A DNA stretch of 64,000 nucleotides, from contig NZ_RCUA01000032.1 of NCBI RefSeq assembly GCF_003731635.1, positions 124,548 through 188,547 of the forward strand. Direction: 5' to 3'. How positions within the stretch are numbered: position 1 is the stretch's first letter; each line of letters starts with the position of its first letter. Below, piece by piece: positions 36,062 through 46,713 of this stretch. Position numbers and translations under genes: made by a program. The DNA comes from Marisediminitalea oceani. GTDB lineage: Bacteria > Pseudomonadota > Gammaproteobacteria > Enterobacterales > Alteromonadaceae. Below the pieces are notes generated by a model, which saw only the letters and a program-made list of their open reading frames with translations, had not been told where the DNA came from and did no database searches.

Positions 36062-36664
36062 ATGCGCTTGCTACCTTTTCTTTTCGGCCTGGTTATTGTG
36101 AGCCTGCCAGCCGCGGCTCAGCAATCTTCAGATACCTTATCGGCCGATAGCGATCACTATATTGCCGATAACCTTATTGTTTACATGCATTCCGGACCGG
36201 GGCGTAATTACCGGATCCTGGGTTCTATTGAAGCCGGATTACCGGTAACCGTGCTGCAAACCAACAGTGAAAATGACTTTTCTCAAATCAGCGATGCCGA
36301 CGGTCGTGAGGGGTGGGTAGAAACTCAGTATCTTATCGACACTATTTCCCGCCGGGCGCAATTACCGCAGTTAAGTCAGCGTCTCGCCGACAGCGAACAG
36401 CAGCTTAACCGGGTTCAGTCACGCAACGCCGAACTGAGCCAGGAGCTGGCGCAGGTAAAACAACAAAATGCTCAGTTGGAAGCGGCGCTGAATGAATCAC
36501 AACAATCGGTTTCGTCGCTGGAAGCGCAAATCAGCGATCAGGATACCCAGGAGCGTTACAGGATGTTCAGTTATGGCGGTATTGTTGCGGGTGCCGGCGT
36601 TATACTTGGCATTATCGTGACCTTTATTCCAAAACGTCGTCGCCGCAACGATTCCTGGATGTAA
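36062..36664 (+). CDS. ygiM: SH3-domain membrane protein (YgiM/TIGR04211 family)
   Basis: I place the start at 36062 because the following residues form a signal peptide (MRLLPFLFGLVIVSLPAAAQ); an upstream in-frame ATG at 35954 would bury it. 200 residues: bacterial SH3 domain (about 25-95, with NLIVYMHSGPGRNYRILG), coiled coil (100-165), one C-terminal membrane helix and a short basic tail (PKRRRR). Probably periplasmic and anchored. Function unknown. Confidence 0.85.
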   Translation: MRLLPFLFGLVIVSLPAAAQQSSDTLSADSDHYIADNLIVYMHSGPGRNYRILGSIEAGLPVTVLQTNSENDFSQISDADGREGWVETQYLIDTISRRAQLPQLSQRLADSEQQLNRVQSRNAELSQELAQVKQQNAQLEAALNESQQSVSSLEAQISDQDTQERYRMFSYGGIVAGAGVILGIIVTFIPKRRRRNDSWM

Positions 36665-36678
36665 TGGCTTTGCCAATC

Positions 36679-36708
36679 AAAAAGGGCGCTTAAATAAGCG
36701 CCCTTTTT
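36679..36708. terminator. Bidirectional terminator between ygiM and putA
   Basis: GGGCGCT-TAAATA-AGCGCCC with A and T runs on both sides, between two convergent genes. Confidence 0.9.
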
Positions 36709-36739
36709 CGTTTTTGATGACCTGTTTTTTAAAACTTGG

Positions 36740-39700
36740 CTACTCGTCTTCGTCTACCATGGTCATCAGCGAGGTATTACCGCCCGATGCCGTAGTATCG
36801 ATACTGATAGTTTTCTCGGTCATCAGACGCTGAATCAGCTTATCGTTATATTCAGCGGTGATTACCGGCAGGATAGCGCCCTGACGTTCGGCTAACATCG
36901 CAGTAATGTGAGCAGTACGTTCGGTATTACTGTCTACGACCACACCGGCCAGTTGCTCATCCATTAACAGCGCGTCGAGATGGCTTAGTCTGGCAACCTG
37001 GAATACACCATCAGGCGCTCCTACTGCCTTAAACTTCTCTTTCACTGCCAGCGCTTCTTCATAGAACAAGTCCGAGACAACAGACACTACGCAGTTACCG
37101 GTAGCCAGGGCTGATACGATAGACAGCATCCAGTATTCGAACGCTACTTCCTTATCGGCGAAACAGACCAGTACGCCACGAGGCTCAAGGTAAAGCTTAT
37201 TCGACTCACCCGTTGGTCCTGGCAATACAGTAGGTTTGGCGAGTTTTTTATCGATGCTGATTAACTGCGAACGGGCAGAAGCCAGTGTGCGGTTAAGGTC
37301 ATCGGCCAACTCTTCAACGATATCTACCGTTGCCAGTTTAGCCAGCAGCTGACGCACCTTGGAGATCCGCTCATGCAGCGGCAGATAGCGCCAGGTTTCT
37401 TCGGTCTCGGTTGCCTTACGCATAATGGCAGCCGCTTCTTCGTGCTGGGTGTCACCACCCGACAGCGCATCATCGATACTTTCAGGCTCTTCCAGAATGG
37501 TGGGTTTCGGCGTAGCTTTTTCCATCATCAGGCGCGACAGGTAGCTTGGGCCACCCGCTTTTGGCCCGGTGCCGGATAATCCACGACCACCAAATGGCTG
37601 AACACCTACAATGGCACCAATCATGTTGCGGTTAATGTATACGTTACCTACCCGTGAGCGGGCAGCCAGTTCATACGCACGCTCTTCTATACGGGAATGA
37701 ATCCCCATGGTCAGGCCATAACCGGTATCATTGATTTGCTTAAGCACTTTATCGAGCTCTTTACCTTTAAAGCGCACCACGTGTACAACCGGACCAAACA
37801 CCTCGCGTTTTAATACGCTCAGATCACTGATTTCATAAAGGGTTGGCGGGAAGAATGTACCGTCTTTTGCGCTTTCCGGCAGCTCTGACTGATAAAGCAA
37901 CTTGCCTTTTTCTTTCATGTATTCGGCATGTTCTTGCAGCGAAGACAGGGCTTTCTGGTCAATTACCGGGCCCACATCAGTGCTCAACCACGACGGATCG
38001 TCGATGGTCAGCTCCTTCACCGCACCGGTGAGCATTTTAATCAGGTTATCAGCGATGTCTTCCTGAACAAACAGGACCCGCAATGCAGAACAGCGCTGAC
38101 CGGCACTCTGGAAGCCGGAATGGATCACGTCATCCACCACCTGCTCAGGCAACGCGGTTGAATCAACGATCATACAGTTCTGGCCGCCAGTCTCGGCAAT
38201 CAGTGGGACCTGTTCACCACCACGCTGGGCCAGTGTTTTGGAAATCAGCGTACCGGTTTGGGTTGAGCCGGTAAAAATAACCGCCTTAATGCGCTCATCC
38301 GGCAGCAATACGTTGCCCACATCCGGTCCCTTGGCAATAACCAGTTGTAAGGCGTTATCCGGTAAGCCCACCGAGCGCATCATCTGCACTGCACGCAAAG
38401 CAATCATACTGGTTTGCTCAGCCGGTTTGGCCACTACGGTATTACCGGTTGCCAGCGCGGCGACCACCTGACCAAGGAAAATGGCCAGCGGGAAGTTCCA
38501 TGGGCTGATACAAAGTACCACGCCACGCGGTACCAGACGTTCATCCTGGCTAAGCTCCACGGCTCTGGCAGCATAATAGCGACAGAAGTCCACGGCTTCA
38601 CGTACTTCGTCGATTGAGTCCTGAGTTACTTTACCCGCCTCACGGATACATATCGCAATCAGCTCGTCCATATGCCGTTCCAGAGAATCCGCAACCTGAT
38701 TCAGCAGCATTGCCCGTTCACTGGCAGAGCGCTCCGACCACTCCTGAAAACCGCTTTCAGCGTTATCCAGTGCCTTTTTGATTGCCGCTTCATCGGCATA
38801 ATGGTGATAACCCACAATATCGTTGAGGTTGGCCGGGTTCTTCACCGGCACCGCACCTTCCGGCACATCTTCCGGCTGCACAACGTACTGACGCGCATAA
38901 CGCCCTAAGTTGTACTTGAGAGTATTAACGGTATTCAGATCGGTAAGATCCATGCCTTTGGAATTGACCCGCTCCGGGGCAAACAACTCTGAGGCTTTAT
39001 TGATTTGCTTGTTGTAGCGGTACGTCAGACGCTGAGTCAGCTCTACCGGGTCTTCAAGCAACGCCTCTACCGGCTTGCTATCGTCCACAATGGCGTTAAC
39101 GAACGAAGAGTTAGCGCCATTTTCCAATAAGCGGCGTACCAGGTAAGCCAGCAGGTCTTCATGAATACCAACCGGCGCATACACCCGGCACTGTATTTGT
39201 TCCTCGGTAACCACCTGGTCGTACAGCGTATCGCCCATGCCATGCAGACACTGGAACTCAAAACCTTGTTTGTCATCGCCGGCCAGCTCAACAATCACTG
39301 ATGCCGTATAGGCGTTGTGTGTAGCGAACTGAGGATAAATCGTATCCCGGTACTCCAGCAACTGGTTAGCACAGGCATGGTATGACACGTCGGTAGACGA
39401 TTTACGGGTAAACACCGGAAATGCATCCACACCGGCTGTCTGGGTGAGTTTGATTTCGGTATCCCAGTACGCCCCTTTCACCAGACGAACCATCATTTTG
39501 CGGCCAACATCCACAGTCAGCTCGCGCAGCCACTCAATAACATGGATGGCGCGTTTCTGATAAGCCTGCACGGCCAGACCAAATCCTTCCCAGCCATCAA
39601 GATCCGGATCGCGGAACACCTTCTCGATAATATCCAGCGAAGTTTCAAGCCGGTCTGCTTCCTCAGCATCCACTGTAAGGCCAATATCGTATTCCTTGGC

Positions 39701-40540
39701 CATCATGCAAAGTGATTTAAGTCTTTCTGGCAGCTCTTCCATCACCCGCTCATAGTGAGAAAACTCATAGCGCGGATGGATTGCCGACAGTTTTACCGAA
39801 ATCCCCGGCGACTTTCGCGGCCCTTTACCGGCAGCGGCTTTACCAATTACCTTGATAGCTTTTACATAGGCATCGTAATAACGGTCTGCATCGGCAAAGG
39901 TGCGAGCCCCTTCACCAAGCATATCGTAAGAATATACGTACCCTTTCTTTTCTTTTTCCTGAGCGCGTTCTACCGCATCTTCGATGCTTTCGCCCATAAC
40001 AAACTGGCGGCCCATTACGCGCATGGCAATATTCATGGCCCGGCGGATCACCGGCTCACCAAGGCGGCCAAGAGTCTTTTTCAAAAGGCCGAATTGCTCG
40101 CTCTTACGTTTGTCGGCATAGTTGACCATGTTGCCGGTAAACAACAGGCCCCATGATGAAGCGTTAACAAACAGCGATTCACTGTTGCCCAGGTGTGGGG
40201 TCCACTGACCTTTGGATAATTTGTCACGGATCAGTTCATCCTGGGTGTCTTTATCCGGCACCCGCAATAACGCTTCCGCCAGACACATCAATACCACGCC
40301 TTCCGAGGTAGACAGAGAATATTCATTCAGCAGAGCGTCAACGCCACCATGGCCCTCCTGATCGCGCCGAATTTTAAGCACCATTCGTCGGGCGCGTTCC
40401 CACGCCCGGCTGCGGGCGCGAGGATTGACTTCGGCAATCGGCAGGATCTGGTCGACCGCGTCAGTTTCGGGGATGCGATAATAATCGCGGATCAACTGTC
40501 GGATCGGGCTGGTAGTCGTAAACGTGCTTTTAGTTAACAT
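36740..40540 (-). CDS. putA: Bifunctional proline dehydrogenase/P5C dehydrogenase PutA
   Basis: Oxidises proline to glutamate in two steps with substrate channelling. 1266 residues: FAD-binding proline dehydrogenase barrel (about 170-510), aldehyde dehydrogenase domain (about 570-1040) with Glu in AETGGQN and catalytic Cys in SAGQRCSALRV, and a C-terminal ALDH-like domain (about 1090-1266). The N-terminal ribbon-helix-helix DNA-binding domain of E. coli PutA is absent, so it should not repress its own gene. A single-gene unit ending in a bidirectional terminator; no putP nearby. Confidence 0.95.
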   Translation of the reverse strand: MLTKSTFTTTSPIRQLIRDYYRIPETDAVDQILPIAEVNPRARSRAWERARRMVLKIRRDQEGHGGVDALLNEYSLSTSEGVVLMCLAEALLRVPDKDTQDELIRDKLSKGQWTPHLGNSESLFVNASSWGLLFTGNMVNYADKRKSEQFGLLKKTLGRLGEPVIRRAMNIAMRVMGRQFVMGESIEDAVERAQEKEKKGYVYSYDMLGEGARTFADADRYYDAYVKAIKVIGKAAAGKGPRKSPGISVKLSAIHPRYEFSHYERVMEELPERLKSLCMMAKEYDIGLTVDAEEADRLETSLDIIEKVFRDPDLDGWEGFGLAVQAYQKRAIHVIEWLRELTVDVGRKMMVRLVKGAYWDTEIKLTQTAGVDAFPVFTRKSSTDVSYHACANQLLEYRDTIYPQFATHNAYTASVIVELAGDDKQGFEFQCLHGMGDTLYDQVVTEEQIQCRVYAPVGIHEDLLAYLVRRLLENGANSSFVNAIVDDSKPVEALLEDPVELTQRLTYRYNKQINKASELFAPERVNSKGMDLTDLNTVNTLKYNLGRYARQYVVQPEDVPEGAVPVKNPANLNDIVGYHHYADEAAIKKALDNAESGFQEWSERSASERAMLLNQVADSLERHMDELIAICIREAGKVTQDSIDEVREAVDFCRYYAARAVELSQDERLVPRGVVLCISPWNFPLAIFLGQVVAALATGNTVVAKPAEQTSMIALRAVQMMRSVGLPDNALQLVIAKGPDVGNVLLPDERIKAVIFTGSTQTGTLISKTLAQRGGEQVPLIAETGGQNCMIVDSTALPEQVVDDVIHSGFQSAGQRCSALRVLFVQEDIADNLIKMLTGAVKELTIDDPSWLSTDVGPVIDQKALSSLQEHAEYMKEKGKLLYQSELPESAKDGTFFPPTLYEISDLSVLKREVFGPVVHVVRFKGKELDKVLKQINDTGYGLTMGIHSRIEERAYELAARSRVGNVYINRNMIGAIVGVQPFGGRGLSGTGPKAGGPSYLSRLMMEKATPKPTILEEPESIDDALSGGDTQHEEAAAIMRKATETEETWRYLPLHERISKVRQLLAKLATVDIVEELADDLNRTLASARSQLISIDKKLAKPTVLPGPTGESNKLYLEPRGVLVCFADKEVAFEYWMLSIVSALATGNCVVSVVSDLFYEEALAVKEKFKAVGAPDGVFQVARLSHLDALLMDEQLAGVVVDSNTERTAHITAMLAERQGAILPVITAEYNDKLIQRLMTEKTISIDTTASGGNTSLMTMVDEDE

Positions 40541-40869
40541 TGAACCCCTTGTGTACTTTCTGTCGTATAAAAATTAAGATTATCACCGTTTTTTAACGCG
40601 GCAGTTTGAATACAGATCACTGTTTTATTTGTAAAAGCGCTCATTGAAGCGCTCTGTTAACAAAGGTTGTGTATTCTAACCAAGACGACTGCGCCGGGGT
40701 ATTCCCCCAGACCTGCCCGTGACGAGAAAGCCGGTGAACTAACGTAAGATTTTGTTGCCACATTAACCGGCCAGTTTTTGCGCGTCAAGGCAGAGCCGCT
40801 GCACTGCGTCGCTGTGCGATATCTAACAGCCTGACGGAAATGGCGTGTATCACAGTAAAGGAGCAAGTT
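40541..40869. other. Divergent promoter region, 329 bp
   Basis: Lies between putA and the TIGR03545-like gene. AGCGCT-CATTGA-AGCGCT at about 40635-40652 is the only hairpin. No gene with a credible start was seen. Confidence 0.4.
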
Positions 40870-42582
40870 ATGCAGAGTCGAGCCACTAAGTTTACCGTCT
40901 GGATAGCCGGGATAATTCTCACCCCGGTGATCATCTACTGGCTGTTTGCTGACATGCTGATTAAATCAGTGCTTGAAGCCCAGCTTACCCAGGCCCACGG
41001 CGCAGAAGTGAACATTGGCGGCTTTGAGCACAGGTTGTTTCCTCTGGAAGTCGAAGTTACTGAGATAGGCTTTACCGATCCGGCTCAGCCACAAAACAAT
41101 CAACTGGTAGTAGGGCGTCTGGCAGGCGATGTGGAACTGATGCCCTTATTGTCTGACCAACTGATTATGAATCAGGTGGATTTGCTGGATGTTGCTTTTA
41201 ATCAGCCGCGTCCTGAGCCGGGCAAAGTGCTGCGCCAACCGGAAGGACAAAGCTTCGATGAAATCCTTAGCGAAGCGAAGGAAGCCCTGCCAACGGTAGA
41301 TGAATTGCTGGAACGTTCGCCACTGAAAACCACCGCGGCAGTGGAAGACGCCAAAACAACCTACGACACCTACGCCACCGAGCTTAAAACTGATTATCAG
41401 GCGTTGCCAGACAAATCCCGCCTTGAGTTTTACAAAGCAGAAATTCAAAAACTTCGCGAAACCGACTTTAAAAATCCGGCAGAAGTAGTAAAAGCCAAAG
41501 CAGCTTTTGATGAATTAAAGCAACAAATTCGCACCGATAAAGAAAAAATCACCACGTTCAGAGAAAAAGCCAGTGAGGCAAGAACCGCAATGAGCGGCGC
41601 TTTGAAAACCTTAAAAGCGGCACCAGAGCAGGATTATGAACTGCTTAAAGGTGTTTACGCTGGCGACCAGGCCGCCCTGTCGCAGCTAACCGAAGCGGTA
41701 TTCGGCGATAAAGCGGCTCAGTACAACCGCTATTTATTCAGCGCCTTTGACATACTGGTGCCCTTACTCAAGGGCGGCGAAGCGCAAACAGAAGATGAAC
41801 AACCCGGTACGCCTCTGCAGGTATTAGTCAGGCAGGCCAACCTGTCCGTTAACTGGCAGGATACCCTGCTCACCGGTGACTGGAAAAATATCACCAACCA
41901 GCACTCGGTATTTGGCAACCCTACTACCTTCATACTCAATGCCGCTGCCGAAGGTGCACAAAAGTTTGCTACGCAGGGGCAGTTTTTTATGGATTCTGAC
42001 GGGCTGGATGCCTCGCAGACCTGGCAGATTGCCGGCTTATTATTAGACAGCGTCTCGCTGAGCGATAATCCGCGCCTTGATGCCTCCATTAAACAGGCCT
42101 TACTAGCGGCCAGTGGCTCGCTTGAGATCACCGATAATATGCTGGATGGCTCTGGCACTGTGGATCTGACTAAGCTGACCATGGCAGCAACGGGCAGCGA
42201 CAACCTCACCAACGCCATTGCCAGCCTGCTCGATAGCCTGCAACAGCTTGATATGACTATGAACATTGGCGGCACCTTAAGTGCACCAAATTTTGGCTTT
42301 TCATCTGACCTCGACCGCCAGTTGGCCAACGCGGCATTATCCAGCCTCAGCGCCTCACAGCAGGATAAACTCGACGAACTGAATAGTAAATTACAGGGAT
42401 TGGTAGGCAGTCAGGATGACAACCTGGCCAGCGAACTGGGCAATATATCAACCTGGTTGAGCGCCACTCAGCGCGATGAAGCCGCTTTGCAGGAGTTACT
42501 GCAGGCGACCTTCAAAAACGCAGTGGAAAAACAGAAAGACAAGCTGCTGAACAAACTGTTCGATAAACTGGATGGACGTTGA
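40870..42582 (+). CDS. TIGR03545-like envelope protein, 570 aa
   Basis: The start at 40870 follows AAAGGAG by 8 bases. One N-terminal membrane helix (about residues 8-27) is followed by a large periplasmic-type part: an AsmA-like beta segment (40-110, 320-480), and a long charged helical insert (about 150-260). Matches the general layout of the TIGR03545 family found in marine gammaproteobacteria; function unknown, perhaps envelope lipid handling by analogy with AsmA. The family assignment is from memory of its layout. Confidence 0.6.
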   Translation: MQSRATKFTVWIAGIILTPVIIYWLFADMLIKSVLEAQLTQAHGAEVNIGGFEHRLFPLEVEVTEIGFTDPAQPQNNQLVVGRLAGDVELMPLLSDQLIMNQVDLLDVAFNQPRPEPGKVLRQPEGQSFDEILSEAKEALPTVDELLERSPLKTTAAVEDAKTTYDTYATELKTDYQALPDKSRLEFYKAEIQKLRETDFKNPAEVVKAKAAFDELKQQIRTDKEKITTFREKASEARTAMSGALKTLKAAPEQDYELLKGVYAGDQAALSQLTEAVFGDKAAQYNRYLFSAFDILVPLLKGGEAQTEDEQPGTPLQVLVRQANLSVNWQDTLLTGDWKNITNQHSVFGNPTTFILNAAAEGAQKFATQGQFFMDSDGLDASQTWQIAGLLLDSVSLSDNPRLDASIKQALLAASGSLEITDNMLDGSGTVDLTKLTMAATGSDNLTNAIASLLDSLQQLDMTMNIGGTLSAPNFGFSSDLDRQLANAALSSLSASQQDKLDELNSKLQGLVGSQDDNLASELGNISTWLSATQRDEAALQELLQATFKNAVEKQKDKLLNKLFDKLDGR

Positions 42583-42631
42583 GCATCCGGCGCGGCATAA
42601 TAACTTCGACTAATTCGAACAGGTGTTCATT

Positions 42632-42922
42632 GTGTGGCGAGATCGGGCAATTCTTTTTATTCTGCTGGCGCTGTTAGGCGCGCTGCAGTATCGCCTGTGG
42701 CTCGGGAAAAACAGTATTCCTGACTATCTGGCCAAACAACAGGAAGTGCAAAAACAGCATCAGCAAAACGCCAACCTGGTGCAGCGCAATGCGTTGTTAA
42801 AGGCTGATATCAGCGACCTCACTATCGGCCTTGAGGCGGTAGAAGAAAGAGCAAGAAACGAGCTTGGCCTGATCAAACGGGGTGAAACCTTTTACCGCAT
42901 ACTGCCCAGCGAAGATGACTAA
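42632..42922 (+). CDS. ftsB: Cell division protein FtsB
   Basis: Small bitopic divisome protein that pairs with FtsL and FtsQ. Membrane helix at about 5-20, coiled coil 28-70, then the conserved EERARNELGLIKRGETFYRI block. No ATG is available: I choose GTG at 42632 (ACAGG upstream); GTG at 42623 is the alternative. Heads the ftsB-ispD-ispF-truD cluster in its usual place. Confidence 0.92.
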   Translation: MWRDRAILFILLALLGALQYRLWLGKNSIPDYLAKQQEVQKQHQQNANLVQRNALLKADISDLTIGLEAVEERARNELGLIKRGETFYRILPSEDD

Positions 42923-42962
42923 GTGGCACAGTTAGCGTTGGTTTCATTAATCCACCCCAACA

Positions 42963-43703
42963 ATGACCATCAAAAAAACAACAAAGAGAAACATACCTTT
43001 GAGCACAGCTAATACATCCATTGTTGCCGTGGTTCCCGCGGCAGGTATTGGTTCACGGATGCAGGCCGACCGCCCCAAGCAATATCTCACCATTGGCTCG
43101 CAAACGATTCTGGAGCACACCTTATTAAAACTGGCGGCCCATCCAGCCATATCCAGAGTGGTAGTAGCTCTGAGCCCCGACGATCAATACTTTAGCCAGT
43201 TGCCGCTGCAGAATGCATCATGGCTGACTATAGTAGACGGAGGAGCAAGTCGGGCTGAGTCGGTAAACAACGCGCTTGCTGAGTTAGCCGATAACGAGTG
43301 GGCCCTGGTGCATGACGCCGCGCGTCCTTGCGTAAACAGTAGTGACATTAGCCGCTTAATTGAGCGTACTGACGCAGAGCATTTTGGGGGCGGCATTCTT
43401 GCTACGCCAGTTCGCGACACCATGAAACGGGCCAGCGCAGATACTGCCAACCCGGTGGTGCTTAAAACGGAAGAGCGGGATAACCTCTGGCATGCGCTTA
43501 CCCCTCAGTTATTCAGAGCGGATAGGTTACGTGAAGCGCTGGCGGCAGCATTATCGGCTGGCGCAGTGGTCACCGATGAGGCCTCAGCCATGGAGTTTGC
43601 CGGTTATACAGTTGAGTTAATCGACAGCGATCCGGCCAACATCAAGATTACCCGCCCGGCAGATTTGCCGCTGGCGCAATTTTATTTACAACAAAGCAGG
43701 TAA
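42963..43703 (+). CDS. ispD: 2-C-methyl-D-erythritol 4-phosphate cytidylyltransferase
   Basis: Third step of the MEP isoprenoid pathway. 246 residues with the CTP-binding loop PAAGIGSRMQADRPKQY and VHDAARPCV. The first 15 residues are Lys/Thr-rich and unlike other IspD proteins, so the true start may be a TTG at about 43000 (preceded by AAAGAG), which gives a normal-length enzyme. Directly abuts ispF. Confidence 0.93.
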   Translation: MTIKKTTKRNIPLSTANTSIVAVVPAAGIGSRMQADRPKQYLTIGSQTILEHTLLKLAAHPAISRVVVALSPDDQYFSQLPLQNASWLTIVDGGASRAESVNNALAELADNEWALVHDAARPCVNSSDISRLIERTDAEHFGGGILATPVRDTMKRASADTANPVVLKTEERDNLWHALTPQLFRADRLREALAAALSAGAVVTDEASAMEFAGYTVELIDSDPANIKITRPADLPLAQFYLQQSR

Positions 43704-43712
43704 GTGACACAT

Positions 43713-44183
43713 ATGCGGATCGGACACGGTTACGACGTTCACAAATTCGGTGGCGAAGGCCCGATTACTATTGGTGGTGTATCCATTGACTATGAACAGG
43801 GTCTGCTCGCCCACTCAGACGGCGACGTACTTATCCATGCCCTCTGCGACGCACTGTTAGGTGCAGCCGCACTGGGCGATATCGGTAAGCACTTCCCGGA
43901 TACCGACAGCGCCTATGCCGGTGCCGATAGTCGCGGATTATTGCGTGATGTAATAGCCCGGTTACATAACCTGGGCTATAAGCTGGTCAATGCTGATATG
44001 ACTATCGTTGCCCAAGCGCCCAAGATGGCGCCTCATATTGCTACCATGCAGCAATTACTGGCAGAAGACTGCGCAGTCGACACCGATCAAATCAATGTGA
44101 AGGCAACGACCACCGAAAAGCTCGGTTTTGCCGGGCGTAAAGAGGGCATTGCGGCACACGCAGTGGTGCTGATTACTAAGTGA
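43713..44183 (+). CDS. ispF: 2-C-methyl-D-erythritol 2,4-cyclodiphosphate synthase
   Basis: Fifth step of the MEP pathway. Starts with the standard [13 protein letters not shown], whose Asp and His bind zinc; [17 protein letters not shown] and [11 protein letters not shown] follow. 156 residues from the ATG at 43713; a GTG three codons earlier is less likely. Overlaps truD by four bases. Confidence 0.95.
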   Translation: MRIGHGYDVHKFGGEGPITIGGVSIDYEQGLLAHSDGDVLIHALCDALLGAAALGDIGKHFPDTDSAYAGADSRGLLRDVIARLHNLGYKLVNADMTIVAQAPKMAPHIATMQQLLAEDCAVDTDQINVKATTTEKLGFAGRKEGIAAHAVVLITK

Positions 44184-45247
44184 ATACCATGCAATTAAAC
44201 ACGGAACACTGGCAGTACCTCAACGAAAAGCCTGTCGCCAGCGGGCTGCTGAAGCAACAGGTCGAAGACTTTAAAGTAACCGAAGAGCTTGGCTACACGC
44301 TGTCCGGAGAGGGAGAGCATATCTATATCGAGCTTGAGAAAACCCAGCTCAATACCGCTTTTATGGCAGAACAGCTGGCCAGTTTCTGCGGTTTGCCACT
44401 CCGGCAGGTTACGTATGCCGGCCGCAAGGATAAATATGCCGTCACCCGGCAGTGGTTTGGTTTGCACGTTCCGGGCAAAGCAGAATTTAACTGGGACGAG
44501 TTCACCCTCGAGGGTACACGTATTCTGCAGGTACAGCGCCATAATAAAAAGTTACGCACCGGGCAGTTGAAAGGCAACACTTTTGAAATTACCCTGCGTG
44601 ACGTAAGCGACCCGGAAGCGGTAATAAACCGGCTCAATCAGGCCGCCCAACAAGGCGTACCCAATTATTATGGCAGCCAGCGCTTTGGCATCCAGCGCAT
44701 CAGTGAAAGCGGCGAGGTAAACCGTGGCGGCAATCTGCTGATGGCAGAACGCATGCTAAATGGTGAGGTCATTAAAAATCGTAATAAACGATCTATGGCA
44801 TTATCAGCGTTACGCAGCTGGCTGTTTAATGAAATGCTGTCGGCCCGCATCGCCGAGGGCCGCCTGCAAGCTATTTTGCCCGGTGATGTCATTAATCTCA
44901 CCGGTTCTAACAGTATATTTGTTGCCGATGAGGAAACTGAAGCTCTTGCCGAGCGATTAAACCGGCAGGATTTATCCACCACTGTCCCCTTGTGGGGAAA
45001 AGGCGATATTGGCTCAGCCGGTGAAGCCAGAGCGACAGAACTACAAACAGCCGCCGGTTATCCCGAGGTAACATCGTTTTTAGCCGGCCAGAAACTCAGC
45101 ATGGAACGCCGCGCGGCGATTATTTGGCCCCAACGGCTTGAATGCAGTCAGCAAGGTGATACATTAATCATTCGGTTTTTCCTGCCCTCAGGCTGTTTTG
45201 CTACTACGGTTTTAAGAGAATGTCTGCTTACCACCGAATTAGCCTGA
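44180..45247 (+). CDS. truD: tRNA pseudouridine(13) synthase TruD
   Basis: 355 residues. Catalytic Asp lies in [11 protein letters not shown] (about residue 80), and [10 protein letters not shown] marks the TruD domain. Start is GTG at 44180, overlapping the ispF stop, or ATG at 44189. Part of the ispF-truD-surE-pcm run. Confidence 0.94.
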   Translation: MNTMQLNTEHWQYLNEKPVASGLLKQQVEDFKVTEELGYTLSGEGEHIYIELEKTQLNTAFMAEQLASFCGLPLRQVTYAGRKDKYAVTRQWFGLHVPGKAEFNWDEFTLEGTRILQVQRHNKKLRTGQLKGNTFEITLRDVSDPEAVINRLNQAAQQGVPNYYGSQRFGIQRISESGEVNRGGNLLMAERMLNGEVIKNRNKRSMALSALRSWLFNEMLSARIAEGRLQAILPGDVINLTGSNSIFVADEETEALAERLNRQDLSTTVPLWGKGDIGSAGEARATELQTAAGYPEVTSFLAGQKLSMERRAAIIWPQRLECSQQGDTLIIRFFLPSGCFATTVLRECLLTTELA

Positions 45248-45292
45248 TGGAATCCATTTCCTGTAGATACAACCGGTATACGTTAACAGCTT

Positions 45293-46036
45293 ATGAAAAT
45301 ACTACTCAGTAATGACGACAGCGTTTTTGCCAAAGGCATTGCCACTATGCACGCCGCACTGGCAAAACAGCATGATGTAACGGTCATTGCCCCCGACCGC
45401 AACTGCAGCGGGGCGAGTAATGCCTTGTCATTGCATCAGCCATTGCGCATTCAGAAAATGGACAGCGGCTTTTTTGCCGTAAACGGTACGCCTTCCGATT
45501 GCGTCCACCTGGGCGTTAACAGTTTTCTGGAAGAGGATCCTGAACTGGTGGTCTCAGGCATCAATCATGGCGCTAATCTGGGTGACGACGTTATTTATTC
45601 CGGTACTGTAGCCGCCGCCACTGAAGGGCGTTACATGGGTCTGCCAGCCATTGCGGTGTCGTTGTGTAACTACGATGGCGGGCATTTTGAAACCGCAGCC
45701 CGGGTGGTAGTAGAAGTGATTGAAAAATTAATCACTCACCCGCTGCCTGCTAATCAGATCCTGAATATTAATGTGCCGGACCTCCCTTATGAAGAATTAG
45801 CAGGTGTGAAGGTTACCCGTCAGGGGCGACGCCACCGCGCAGAGTCTATGGTAAAAGCCAAGGACGCTTTTGGACGGCCAATTTACTGGTATGGACCGGC
45901 CGGGGCAGAACAGGATGCCGGACCGGGAACAGATTTTCACGCTATCGCCCATGGCTATTGTTCTGTCACCCCCTTAAGTGTTGATATGACAGCCCGCGAC
46001 AGTATTGCAGAAATGGAAAAATGGCTTGAAATGTAA
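45293..46036 (+). CDS. surE: 5'/3'-nucleotidase SurE
   Basis: Survival protein that dephosphorylates nucleoside monophosphates. 247 residues; metal-binding LLSNDD at the N-terminus (residues 4-9), APDRNCSGASN and SGINHGANLGDDVIYSGTVAA are all present. It precedes pcm as in most gammaproteobacteria. Confidence 0.95.
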   Translation: MKILLSNDDSVFAKGIATMHAALAKQHDVTVIAPDRNCSGASNALSLHQPLRIQKMDSGFFAVNGTPSDCVHLGVNSFLEEDPELVVSGINHGANLGDDVIYSGTVAAATEGRYMGLPAIAVSLCNYDGGHFETAARVVVEVIEKLITHPLPANQILNINVPDLPYEELAGVKVTRQGRRHRAESMVKAKDAFGRPIYWYGPAGAEQDAGPGTDFHAIAHGYCSVTPLSVDMTARDSIAEMEKWLEM

Positions 46037-46077
46037 GCCCGATAAGAAAAATAACCCGTAACAAGAATTAATGACAC

Positions 46078-46713
46078 ATGAGAACAACAAGAAAAGGCGA
46101 TGCACTGGCACAGCTGTTGTGCGACGAAGGGATTTCGAATCAAAAGGTGCTCAATGCAGTAGCGAGTGTTCCCCGCGAACGCTTTTTACCGGATGCATTG
46201 CAGCATAAAGCCTATCAGAATACGGCTTTACCTATTGGTCAGGGACAAACCATCTCGCAACCTTACATTGTTGCCAAAATGAGTGAGCTGCTGCTGGCAG
46301 CTCCTAATCCCGCCAGTTCAGTGCTGGAGATTGGTACCGGCTCCGGCTACCAGACTGCCATTCTGGCGCTGCTGTTTCCTCAGGTATTCTCGGTTGAGCG
46401 CATCAAAGCCCTGCAATTTCAGGCTAAACGGCGCATGAATCAACTGGATTTACATAACATAAAAATGAAGCACGGTGATGGCTGGCAAGGCTGGAGCAGT
46501 AAAGCTCCCTACGATTGTATTATTGTTACTGCTGCTGCCAGCAGCGTGCCCGAGGCGCTGACCGATCAGCTTAATGAAGGCGGCCGACTGGTGATCCCAG
46601 TGGGCGATGATCAACAACAATTGTTGTGCATCGATAAAATTGAGGGCGAGCTGCACAGCACCACTGTGGAAGCCGTTCGTTTTGTGCCCCTGGTGGCCGG
46701 AGATCTCCTTTGA
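46078..46713 (+). CDS. pcm: Protein-L-isoaspartate O-methyltransferase
   Basis: Starts repair of isoaspartyl residues using S-adenosylmethionine. 211 residues; [17 protein letters not shown] and the SAM-binding [15 protein letters not shown] motif are clear. The stop overlaps the TTG start of the yqaA-like gene (TTGA). Confidence 0.95.
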   Translation: MRTTRKGDALAQLLCDEGISNQKVLNAVASVPRERFLPDALQHKAYQNTALPIGQGQTISQPYIVAKMSELLLAAPNPASSVLEIGTGSGYQTAILALLFPQVFSVERIKALQFQAKRRMNQLDLHNIKMKHGDGWQGWSSKAPYDCIIVTAAASSVPEALTDQLNEGGRLVIPVGDDQQQLLCIDKIEGELHSTTVEAVRFVPLVAGDLL

